A model generated the notes under the pieces. It searched no databases and was not told the DNA's origin. It saw nothing but the letters and a program-made list of their open reading frames with translations. Positions 9,277 to 20,350 of a stretch of DNA of 64,000 bases are shown here, in pieces. This DNA is from Paucibacter sp. B2R-40 (GTDB lineage Bacteria; Pseudomonadota; Gammaproteobacteria; Burkholderiales; Burkholderiaceae_C). The stretch is from NCBI RefSeq assembly GCF_025717555.1, contig NZ_JAJIRP010000013.1, forward strand, positions 62,001-126,000. The letters run 5' to 3'. The position numbers and the translations under genes were made by a program. The stretch's first letter is position 1. Every line of letters begins with the position of its first letter.

Positions 9277-10407
9277 ATGTTGCTTAGCGAAGACCATCTG
9301 GCCGTCCAAGACGCGGTGCGCGCTTATGTGCAGGCCGAGATTGCTCCCAAGGCCGCGCAGTGGGACAAGACCCATCACTTTCCTGCCGCCGAGTTGCAGG
9401 GTTTGGCCGAGCTGGGCTGCTACGGCGTGGCCGTGCCGACCGAGTATGACGGCGCCGGCTTGGACTATCTGGCGCTGAGCGTCATCCTGGAAGAAATCGC
9501 TGCCGGCGATGGCGCGACCTCGACCGTGGTCAGCGTCAATAACTGCCCCTGTTGTTCTATCCTGATGGGCTTCGGCAATGAAGATCAAAAGCAGCGTTTT
9601 CTGAAGCCGCTGGCGCGCGGCGACATGCTCGGCGCCTTCTGCCTGACCGAGCCGCATGTCGGCTCCGAGGCTGGCGGCCTGCGCACCACCGCTTTCAGAG
9701 ATGGCGATGAATACGTGCTGAACGGCGTCAAGCAATTCATCACCAGCGGCAAGAACGGTGATGTGGCCATCGTGATGGCCGTCACCGACAAAGCCGCCGG
9801 CAAAAAAGGCATCAGCGCTTTCCTGGTGCCGACCAACACGCCCGGCTACGAAGTCGACCGGGTCGAAGACAAGATGGGCCAGCATGCCAGCGACACGGCG
9901 CAGATCCGTTTCGAGAACTGCCGCGTTCCCGTCGGCAATCGTCTGGGCGAAGAAGGCCAGGGCCTGAAGATCGCCTTGGCCGGTTTGGAAGGTGGCCGCA
10001 TTGGCATCGCATCGCAGGCGGTCGGCATGGCGCGCGCCGCCTTCGAGGCGGCGCTGAGTTACGCCAAGCAACGCGAGTCCTTCGGTCAGCCCATCTTCAA
10101 TCACCAGGCGATCAACTTCAAGCTGGCCGATATGGCCACGCAGATCGAAGCCGCAAGGCAGCTGATCCATCATGCCGCGAGCCTCAAGGATGCCGGCAAG
10201 CCCTGCTTGAAAGAAGCGGCGATGGCCAAGCTCTTCGCCACCGAGATGGCTGAACGCGTCTGCTCCGACGCGATCCAGGTGCACGGCGGTTACGGTTATG
10301 TCAGCGACTTCCCCGTCGAGCGCATCTACCGCGATGTGCGGGTCTGCCAGATCTATGAAGGTACATCCGAGGTGCAAAAGATTCTGATCGGGCGTGCGCT
10401 GGCCTGA
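9277..10407 (+). CDS. Acyl-CoA dehydrogenase
   Basis: A 376-residue FAD-dependent acyl-CoA dehydrogenase. Signatures are FCLTEPHVGSEAGGLRTTA (flavin site, Pro-His in place of the more usual Pro-Gly/Ala), QHASDTAQIRFENCRVP, and the C-terminal IYEGTSEVQKILIGRAL with catalytic Glu361 in the short/medium-chain position. This differs from Ivd upstream, whose catalytic base is internal. It is likely part of the same beta-oxidation set as the thiolase and SDR before it. The substrate is probably a short or branched acyl-CoA; this cannot be settled from sequence. Confidence 0.9.
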   Translation: MLLSEDHLAVQDAVRAYVQAEIAPKAAQWDKTHHFPAAELQGLAELGCYGVAVPTEYDGAGLDYLALSVILEEIAAGDGATSTVVSVNNCPCCSILMGFGNEDQKQRFLKPLARGDMLGAFCLTEPHVGSEAGGLRTTAFRDGDEYVLNGVKQFITSGKNGDVAIVMAVTDKAAGKKGISAFLVPTNTPGYEVDRVEDKMGQHASDTAQIRFENCRVPVGNRLGEEGQGLKIALAGLEGGRIGIASQAVGMARAAFEAALSYAKQRESFGQPIFNHQAINFKLADMATQIEAARQLIHHAASLKDAGKPCLKEAAMAKLFATEMAERVCSDAIQVHGGYGYVSDFPVERIYRDVRVCQIYEGTSEVQKILIGRALA

Positions 10408-10516
10408 CCCTTTCGGTAGCGGTTGACGCTACTTCGTCAGATCATTCTGTTCGTGTGCCGCGGCAGGTCTACAGTGTGCCAACGCCGTAGACCGTGCGCT
10501 GCACAAAAGGACATGA

Positions 10517-12130
10517 ATGCCCATGAGCTTGGAGACAAGGCAGCTTGGAACGCTCCGCTTCAAGATTGCCGATCAGGCGCAGGAGTTCGAGGCCATTCAT
10601 CGCCTGAACTACCGCACCTTCGTCGATGAAATCCCGCAGCACCAGAGCAACCTCGGGCAGCGCCTGGTGGACCGCTTTCATGCGCAGAACACCTATGCGA
10701 TCTGCCTTCATCAGGGCGAGTTGGTCGGGATGATCGCGGGTCGCTGCGAGCGCCCGTTCTCGCTGGATGGCAAGCTCAGTGATTTGCAGCAGCATCTGCC
10801 GCCGCATCAGAGGGCGGTGGAAGTTCGCTTGTTGGCGGTGGCGCCGGCGTTTCGCAAGCATGGGGTGTTTGCTCGGCTTGCCGGCGTCTTGGCCCGTTGC
10901 TTCCGTGCCCAGGGCTGTGATCTGGCGCTGATCTCGGGCACGCTGCGCCAGACCAAGCTTTACGCGCATCTCGGCTTTCAGGCCTTTGGCCCCTTGGTCG
11001 GCAGTGCCGAGGCGCCTTATCAGCCGATGCTGATGCGCCTGCCCGACTATGCCGCCAAGTCCGGCCACCTGGAGTTCTTGTCTGATGGCCAGCATGCAAG
11101 CTTTTTGCCGGGCCCGGTGACGATCGCCCCGGCCGTCGAGCAGGCCTTGGCGGCGCCGGCGCTCTCGCATCGCGGCTCCGTCCATTTGCAGCGTTTGGCG
11201 CGGGTGCGGCAGCGTTTATGTGAGCTGGGTCACTGCGAGGGCGCCTTGGTGTTCCCGGGCACCGGCACCTTGGCCAATGATGCGGTGGCGGGCCAACTGT
11301 CTCTGCTCGGTGGGCGCGGGTTGGTTATCAGCAACGGCGAGTTCGGTGAGCGGCTGGCCGACCATGCGCAGCGCTGGCGCCTGCCGCACCAGCTGATGCG
11401 TTTGCCATGGGGTCAGGCGCTCAGCGGGGCGGCGCTGGAACAGGCGCTGGCCGAGCAGCGGCCCGATTGGGTTTGGGTCGTGCTGAGCGAGACCTCCACG
11501 GGCATGCTGAACCCGCTGGAGATGTTGCGCGAGGCCTGTGTGCGCTTTGGCGCGCGCTTGTGCGTGGATGCGGTCAGTGCATTTGGATTGCAGGCCTTGG
11601 ACTTGCGCGGTGTCTGGCTGGCGAGCGCGGTCAGTGGCAAGGCGCTGGGCGCTTATGCGGGGCTGGCCATCGTCATGCACAACGGCGATCTGCAGCCCGC
11701 CGGGGCTTTGCCTCGCGCGATTGATCTAGGTGGTTTTGCGCAGGCCGACGGTGTGCCCTATACGCAAAGCTCCAATTTATTGGCCGCGCTCGAGGCGGCG
11801 CTGGCAGTCGATTGGCCGGCGCGCTGGCAGGCCGTGCGCGAGGCCGACGCAGCGCTTCGGCTCGCGCTGGCCGCTGATGCAGGCGACGATGATTGGCGTT
11901 TGCTGGTCGATGGCCCGCACGCCATGCCGGGCATTTTGACCTTGGCGCTGGCGCCGAACTTGCGGGCGGGTCGCGTCGGCCAGCGTCTGGAGCGAGCCGG
12001 TTTCAAGCTCGCCTGGCAGAGCCGCTATCTGCATGAACGCAATTGGCTGCAGATCTGTTTGATGGGGGCCTGGAACGAGGCCGCGCTGGCTTTGCTGCCG
12101 CAGCGGCTCAGGCAGGCCGCTGGCCCTTGA
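10517..12130 (+). CDS. GNAT/FeeM-like acyltransferase fused to class V aminotransferase
   Basis: A 537-residue two-domain protein. Residues about 10–178 form an acyltransferase domain: FEAIHRLNYRTFVDEIPQ resembles the opening of FeeM/autoinducer-synthase-like N-acyl transferases, and VEVRLLAVAPAFRKHGVFARL is a GNAT-type CoA-binding region. Residues about 190–530 form a class V PLP aminotransferase: FLPGPVTIAPAV with SHRG, FPGTGTLANDAV, ETSTGMLNP, CVDAVSAFG, and the PLP lysine in VSGKALGAYAGLAIV. That arrangement is of the alanine–glyoxylate/aminoethylphosphonate transaminase type. The fusion implies transamination and N-acylation of one product, which is inference. ATG codons exist at 10517 and 10523. 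It stands apart from the acyl-CoA dehydrogenase by 109 bases and converges with the next gene. Confidence 0.7.
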   Translation: MPMSLETRQLGTLRFKIADQAQEFEAIHRLNYRTFVDEIPQHQSNLGQRLVDRFHAQNTYAICLHQGELVGMIAGRCERPFSLDGKLSDLQQHLPPHQRAVEVRLLAVAPAFRKHGVFARLAGVLARCFRAQGCDLALISGTLRQTKLYAHLGFQAFGPLVGSAEAPYQPMLMRLPDYAAKSGHLEFLSDGQHASFLPGPVTIAPAVEQALAAPALSHRGSVHLQRLARVRQRLCELGHCEGALVFPGTGTLANDAVAGQLSLLGGRGLVISNGEFGERLADHAQRWRLPHQLMRLPWGQALSGAALEQALAEQRPDWVWVVLSETSTGMLNPLEMLREACVRFGARLCVDAVSAFGLQALDLRGVWLASAVSGKALGAYAGLAIVMHNGDLQPAGALPRAIDLGGFAQADGVPYTQSSNLLAALEAALAVDWPARWQAVREADAALRLALAADAGDDDWRLLVDGPHAMPGILTLALAPNLRAGRVGQRLERAGFKLAWQSRYLHERNWLQICLMGAWNEAALALLPQRLRQAAGP

Positions 12131-12133
12131 ACC

Positions 12134-12907
12134 TTATTCGCCAAGCTTGGCGGCAGCCAAGATTTTGCGCAGGCTGCCATCGGCCTTCATGCTGAGCAGG
12201 CCTTTGTCGAAAGCCGCCAGCAACTCGTGCGCTTGGGGCTGCGTTTTGGCGAAGGCAAGGTGGGTATCCTTGCGTTCCACGCCGGGCGATAGCCATTCCA
12301 CGCTGGCCTTCAATTCGGGCTCGCGCTCCAGCCCGGCCAGCCCGGCATGCTTGGCCCCGAAGGCCAAATCTATCCGGCCACGGGCGAGCTTTTGCAGGTT
12401 CTTTTGCAGCGAGCCGGCAGGGTCAAAGCGCAGATTTTTTTCGCTCAAGAGCGGCGGCAGATAACTGCCTCGCTCGACGCCTATCAAAAGGCCGTCCAGT
12501 TGCTGGGCGTCTTTGTATTCATGCCTGGCCCCGCGTCGCGCAAAGAAACCCAACTCCTGTTGAAGCAAGGCTTGGCTGAAGTCAAACACCAGATCCCGCT
12601 CGGCGTTGCGCCAAATGCCCAGGATGCCGCACAGCCCGGCGCTGCCATCCTTCAGCACGCGCGCCCAGGGCATGAATTGGACCTCCAACTCATAACCTGA
12701 ACGACGCATTGCCTCGGTGGCGATCCGGATGACGGGCCCTCCTTGGGGCAGGGCCGGGCTGTTGTAGGGCTGGAAGTCGCCGACGCAAATGGCTACGGTT
12801 TGCACGGCCAGGGCAGCGGTGGCGCTCAGGCCGAGCGCAAACCCCAGCACCAACCGACGCATCAAAGCGGGGCAGGCATTGGCAATGGATTTCAAATGCA
12901 GCAACAT
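12134..12907 (-). CDS. Periplasmic solute-binding protein (amino-acid type, SBP_bac_3-like)
   Basis: A 257-residue secreted protein of the family-3 extracellular solute-binding fold. A signal peptide ends LGLSATAALA, then VQTVAICVGDFQPYNSPALP, the ligand-binding first strand with GGPVIRIATEAMRRSGYELEV. The typical C-terminal lobe carries LARGRIDLAFG and a final helix. ATG codons are at 12907 and at 12862 (MRRLVLGFALGL, a more compact signal peptide); neither has a clear Shine–Dalgarno, so the start is uncertain. No permease or ATPase gene is adjacent, so it may be an orphan binding protein or a sensor input; ligand unknown. It lies downstream of the signalling cluster on the same strand. Confidence 0.75.
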   Translation of the reverse strand: MLLHLKSIANACPALMRRLVLGFALGLSATAALAVQTVAICVGDFQPYNSPALPQGGPVIRIATEAMRRSGYELEVQFMPWARVLKDGSAGLCGILGIWRNAERDLVFDFSQALLQQELGFFARRGARHEYKDAQQLDGLLIGVERGSYLPPLLSEKNLRFDPAGSLQKNLQKLARGRIDLAFGAKHAGLAGLEREPELKASVEWLSPGVERKDTHLAFAKTQPQAHELLAAFDKGLLSMKADGSLRKILAAAKLGE

Positions 12908-13000
12908 GTTTGGGTGACCGAGCTTGGCGCTCAAGCGGCGCGAAGATGCTCTCAGCATAACGTCCCGCTAAGCCGCGCTGCGCGGGCGCTTTGGGCGAGT

Positions 13001-13044
13001 ATGGGCACATACAGGCGCATATGGGCGCATATGGGCCCATATGG
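13001..13044. repeat. Tandem 10-bp repeat (ATGGGCRCAT)
   Basis: Four full decamers in exact register, ATGGGCACAT, ACAGGCGCAT, ATGGGCGCAT and ATGGGCCCAT, followed by a partial ATGG. It lies between the stop of the response-regulator kinase and the start of the solute-binding protein, 94–137 bases upstream of the latter. The 10-bp period is near one helical turn. Function is unknown; it could be a phased protein-binding array or a simple repeat. Confidence 0.75.
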
Positions 13045-13076
13045 CAGCGCCTGGGCGGTGCTGCAGATCGTGCGGG

Positions 13077-14360
13077 TCAGGCCCGCCCTAGCGGCCAGCT
13101 GAACTCCAGGCGCAAGCCGGTGTTGGGCGGGCAACTCAGGGCCATCTTTCCGCCCATTTGCTCGATTGCTAGGCTGCGCACAATGCTCAAGCCCATGCCC
13201 GAGCCGCCGTGCCCGAGCCGGGTGGTGTAAAACGGGTCCAGCAGCCGGCTCAAGCTTTCGCTGGGGACGCCGCAGCCGTTGTCGCTATAGCTCAGCGTCA
13301 ATTGATCGGTGCTGGCCTTGGCTGTCAAGTTGATGGCGGGTTTGGCTTGGCCGCTGAACGCGTGGAGGAGGGAATTCTTGATCAATTGAGTCAGGATGCG
13401 CTGTAGCGCCGTGGGGAAGCCGAAGGCGACGATATTCGGGGAGATGTCTGACTCGATCTGAACACCGGCTCCTTGCAACTCCAGGCTCAGCGCCGCCAAG
13501 ACGGCATCAATGGCTTGTTTCAGCCCGAAGCGCCTGGGGGATTCATTGCCGTTGCGGGTGTCCAGCTCTTTGAAGTTGTCCACCAAAGCGGCGGCTCGGT
13601 GCGCATTGGTTTCAATCAAGCTGGCGCCGAGGCGGCATTGTTCGCCGATGGCCCGCAATTCCTGACGCGAAACCTTGTCACCGGCCAAAACCGTAGAAAA
13701 GTGCTTGAGCTCGGCATTCAGCGTGGATGCTGCCAGCAAGATATTGCCGACCGGCGTATTCAGCTCATGCGCGACGCCGACCACCAAGCGCCCCATCGCG
13801 TCTTGCCGCTCGGCCTCGGCCACGCGTGACAGCGCCAGCTTCAATTGTTGACTGCGCTCCTCCACGCGCTGTTCCAGCTCCTCGTTCAAGCATTGCAGCT
13901 CGGCACTGCGTCTGGCGACTTCGGCCTCCAGATGAAGTGCATTGCCTTCGAGCGCACGACGCTGCTGAAATAACTCGCAAAATACACGCACTTTGCTACC
14001 CAGCAAGCGCTCGTCCAGCGGCTTGGGGAGATAGTCCACCGCGCCTGCGGCATAGCCTTGGATGACTTGTTGTTCGGCGTTCATGCCGGAGGTCACAAAG
14101 ATGATCGGGATGGCTGCAGTCTTGGGGTGAGCGCGCAGCAACTCGGCGACTTCGTAGCCGTTCATCTCCGGCATTTGCACGTCCAGCAAAATCAATGCAA
14201 AGGACTGCAGCAAACTCAGGCGCAAAGCGCGATTGCCGGAATTGGCGCAAACGACCTGCAGCGGCAGTTGTAGCCCAGCCAGCAGGTTCTCCATGACCAG
14301 CAAGTTATTGGCTTGATCATCGACGACCAAGATCGGAACCAGCTGTTCGGCGTCATCCAT
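13077..14360 (-). CDS. Response regulator–histidine kinase (REC–HATPase) protein
   Basis: A 427-residue cytoplasmic signalling protein. Residues about 7–125 form a receiver domain: LVVDDQANNLLVMENLL, phosphoacceptor aspartate in LILLDVQMPEMNGYEV, FVTSG and PKPLD. A coiled coil (LEAEVARRSAELQCLNEELEQRVEERSQQL) links to a kinase core with the phosphoacceptor histidine in VVGVAHELNTPVGN and an ATPase with NSLLHA (N box), DNGCGVP (G1), and GGSGMGLSIVRSL (G2). The frame opens at 14528, but ATG 14360 (MDDAEQLVPILVVDD) is preceded by AAGGAAG and fits the domain. It follows cheR by 44 bases in a minus-strand cluster of signalling genes, probably relaying phosphate from the hybrid kinase. Confidence 0.85.
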   Translation of the reverse strand: MDDAEQLVPILVVDDQANNLLVMENLLAGLQLPLQVVCANSGNRALRLSLLQSFALILLDVQMPEMNGYEVAELLRAHPKTAAIPIIFVTSGMNAEQQVIQGYAAGAVDYLPKPLDERLLGSKVRVFCELFQQRRALEGNALHLEAEVARRSAELQCLNEELEQRVEERSQQLKLALSRVAEAERQDAMGRLVVGVAHELNTPVGNILLAASTLNAELKHFSTVLAGDKVSRQELRAIGEQCRLGASLIETNAHRAAALVDNFKELDTRNGNESPRRFGLKQAIDAVLAALSLELQGAGVQIESDISPNIVAFGFPTALQRILTQLIKNSLLHAFSGQAKPAINLTAKASTDQLTLSYSDNGCGVPSESLSRLLDPFYTTRLGHGGSGMGLSIVRSLAIEQMGGKMALSCPPNTGLRLEFSWPLGRA

Positions 14361-14404
14361 GGAGAGCACTTCTTCCTTGCAGGGCTGAGGAGGGGCTGGA
14401 GCGG

Positions 14405-15228
14405 TCAAACATAGAGCTTTTGGTACAGGGAAATATCGCGCTGCAGGGCTTTGTAGCGGGGCTTCAGGCTGCGCAGATGCAAGGACTCTTTTTGCCCTAG
14501 AGCCAGAAAACAGCCGGCCGGCAGGCAATCATCAAAGAGCGTCAAGACGCGCTCACTCAACGTGGTGTTGAAGTAAATCATGACATTGCGGCACAGCACC
14601 AGGTGCATTTCTCCGAAAGCACCGTCGGTGCTTAAATTATGGGCGGCGAACACGATGTTCTCACCCAGATGCGGCGCCATCAATGCGTTGTCATAGCGGG
14701 CCGTGTAGTAGTCAGAAAAGGCTGCGCGGCCGCCCGCACTTTGGTAGGCAGCAGTGAAGCCTCTGATTTTCTCCAGCGAATAGATGCCGGTTCGGGCTGT
14801 TTGCAGCACGGCTTCATTGATGTCGGTGGCGTAGATCTGGCAGCGACCACTCAAGCCTTCTTCATGCAGCAGGATGGCCAGGGAATAGGCCTCTTCGCCG
14901 CTGGCGCATCCGGCCACCCAGATCTTGCTGAAGGCATAGGTTTTCAGCAGGGGCAAGACCTGGCTGCGCAGCGCGGCAAAGAACTGCGGGTCACGAAACA
15001 TCGCCGACACATTGACCGTCAAGCTGCGCAGCAAACTATCCCAGAGCTCGGGTTCGCGCAAGACCTCTCCCTGCGCCTGAGAGATGCTGGTGTATGCGTT
15101 GTCCTGCAGCCATAGGCGCAAACGCCGGCGCAGCGAAGCCGGTGCGTAATCGCGGAAGTCATGGCCCCAGACCCGGAAGATGCCTTCCAGCAGCAACTGC
15201 ACTTCGACTTCTTCGACTTGGTCCGGCT

Positions 15229-15232
<4 letters not shown>
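14405..15232 (-). CDS. CheR-type protein-glutamate methyltransferase
   Basis: A 275-residue CheR family enzyme transferring methyl from S-adenosylmethionine to receptor glutamates. The N-terminal helical domain is followed by LTVNVSAMFRDPQFFAAL (the motif TVNVTxFFRDP of the family, with Ser-Ala-Met here), the SAM-binding loop VAGCASGEEAYSLAILL, DINEAVLQTARTGIYS, and LVLCRNVMIYFNTTL. Its start overlaps the stop of the hybrid kinase by four bases (ATGA), implying coupled translation. The usual partner methylesterase CheB is not seen in this cluster, and no chemoreceptor gene is present, so the methylated target may be the hybrid kinase's own helical sensor region or lie elsewhere; both are inferences. 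Confidence 0.88.
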
Positions 15233-18951
<3,719 letters not shown>

Positions 18952-19334
18952 GTCGACGGCTCCCGGTTTGATCCCAAAACCCGCAGCGCCCCTCCTGTGG
19001 TCCTCTCTAACTCTGAGAATTAGGAGCCGGTCAATTCGCTAAACGTGACGCTGTTCACACAATTATGTGTCGGCCAACTGCTTTCCGGCGGCAGGATTTT
19101 CCCGCGTTGGCTTGGGGCATCGGTGTCCTGATGCGGCGACGGCTCCGCCAGAATTTGTTGTGGGCAGTCAGGGCTCGGTCATGGTGTCTGGCCTGCCAGA
19201 GGCGGGATGGGCTGTACAAAACCTACACAGACAGACGAAACAGGCCTTCATAAAATGGCGGCACTTCAACACAAGCACCCAGCACTGGCATCGCCAGACT
19301 GAGTCGCAGCGCTAAATTCATCAGAGGAGAGATT
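18952..19334. other. Intergenic region between hybrid kinase and lipoprotein
   Basis: This 383-base region separates two divergently transcribed genes and should hold both promoters. Short open frames exist on the plus strand but show no ribosome site or recognisable protein. AGAGGAGAG just before 19335 is the ribosome-binding site of the lipoprotein gene. I see no convincing operator, repeat or RNA gene. Confidence 0.5.
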
Positions 19335-20261
19335 ATGTTTTTGCCCGCCGCCCCCACCCTTCAGCGTTCGCGTTTTCGGCCTCTGCTGCTGATGGTTGCA
19401 TTGTCGGCTGCGGCCCTGCTCAGCGCCTGCGGCGGCGGAGGTGGTGGCAGCAGCGAGGTCACGCCGCCGCCCCCGCCGCCTCCGGCCAATGGCCCGGATT
19501 TGATGGTGCTCGTGGCACCGGCCGGCAATCCTGTGCCGTCCGGCGTTTCGCAGACCATGGCCACGGTCAAGCTGAGCAATGTAGGCAAAGGTGCAGCGAC
19601 CACGACCGACGTCAGCATCAATGCCGATGCCGTCATGCAGGACCTCAAGATAGTCAATTGCAAATCGGACAACCCGGCCACGGCCTGCCCGTCCCTCGGC
19701 TCGCGCATGACGGTCAGCAATCTGCAACCCGGCAGCACGCTCACGTTCGATGTGACCGGCATGGTCAAGCTCGGCACCAGCGCCACAGTCAATATCGAAG
19801 CCTCGGCCAGCACCAACAGCGGCACACAACTGTCCAGCAGCAAGATGTCGGTGGGCTTCAAGGCCTATAGCGTTGACGTCGCCGTGCAAGCCACGGGTCC
19901 GACCACCGCCGTGCCAGCGGGTGGCAGCTTTGACTATGTGGTGACCGTGAGCAATAAAGGACCGGACGCCGCCAAGGACGCGAATTTGGGACTGGCCTTG
20001 TTGAGCAATCCAACTGCGAATGCGCCAACGCTGGGTGCCATCAGCTGCAGCGCAACCGGTGCTGCCGTTTGCCCGAGCGAGCTGAAGATTGGTGTGATGA
20101 CCTTGCCTAGCTTGCCCAAGGACGGCACGCTGGTGTTCACCTTGCCCTATCGTTTTGCACCCGGGGTTACGGCTGGCCTGGTGTTCAATGCCGGTGTGCG
20201 AGCCGCAGCGGATGTCGATGGCAGTAATGACAGCGCTTTGATCATCACGCCGTCAATCTAA
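19335..20261 (+). CDS. Putative lipoprotein with DUF11-like (CARDB-type) repeats
   Basis: A 308-residue exported lipoprotein of unknown function. The signal peptide ends in a lipobox LLSAC with acylated Cys32, followed by a Gly-rich run and a proline run (PPPPPPP, residues about 43–49) that would hold the globular part off the membrane. Two beta-sandwich modules follow, of the type found in DUF11/CARDB proteins: MATVKLSNVGKGAATTTDVSI and YVVTVSNKGPDAAKDANLGL, each with the VSNxGP pattern. Such modules mediate adhesion or protein contacts in cell-envelope proteins. It is monocistronic: its own terminator follows at 20276. Confidence 0.75.
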   Translation: MFLPAAPTLQRSRFRPLLLMVALSAAALLSACGGGGGGSSEVTPPPPPPPANGPDLMVLVAPAGNPVPSGVSQTMATVKLSNVGKGAATTTDVSINADAVMQDLKIVNCKSDNPATACPSLGSRMTVSNLQPGSTLTFDVTGMVKLGTSATVNIEASASTNSGTQLSSSKMSVGFKAYSVDVAVQATGPTTAVPAGGSFDYVVTVSNKGPDAAKDANLGLALLSNPTANAPTLGAISCSATGAAVCPSELKIGVMTLPSLPKDGTLVFTLPYRFAPGVTAGLVFNAGVRAAADVDGSNDSALIITPSI

Positions 20262-20275
20262 GACGCAAGGCACCG

Positions 20276-20310
20276 AGAGGGCAGCCCGCAAGGCCTGCCC
20301 TCTTTTCTTT
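20276..20310 (+). terminator. Rho-independent terminator after the lipoprotein gene
   Basis: A perfect 9-bp stem (AGAGGGCAG with CTGCCCTCT, loop of ten bases) is followed by TTTCTTT, starting 15 bases after the lipoprotein stop. It separates that gene from the convergent oxidoreductase gene. Confidence 0.85.
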
Positions 20311-20350
20311 GCGGGTGGGCTTTGTGTCATCAAACCCATCGAGCCTTGCC

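Noticed and set aside
7867-10377. Long minus-strand open frame opposite the thiolase, SDR and acyl-CoA dehydrogenase genes
   Set aside because: Antisense to three well-supported genes; its translation is His/Gln/Ala-rich with no domain, as expected from high-GC codon structure.
10421-10440. TTGACG-N6-CGTCAG inverted repeat before the acyltransferase–aminotransferase gene
   Set aside because: Half-sites resemble the ivd/icmF palindromes, but the spacer is four bases shorter and the centre does not match.
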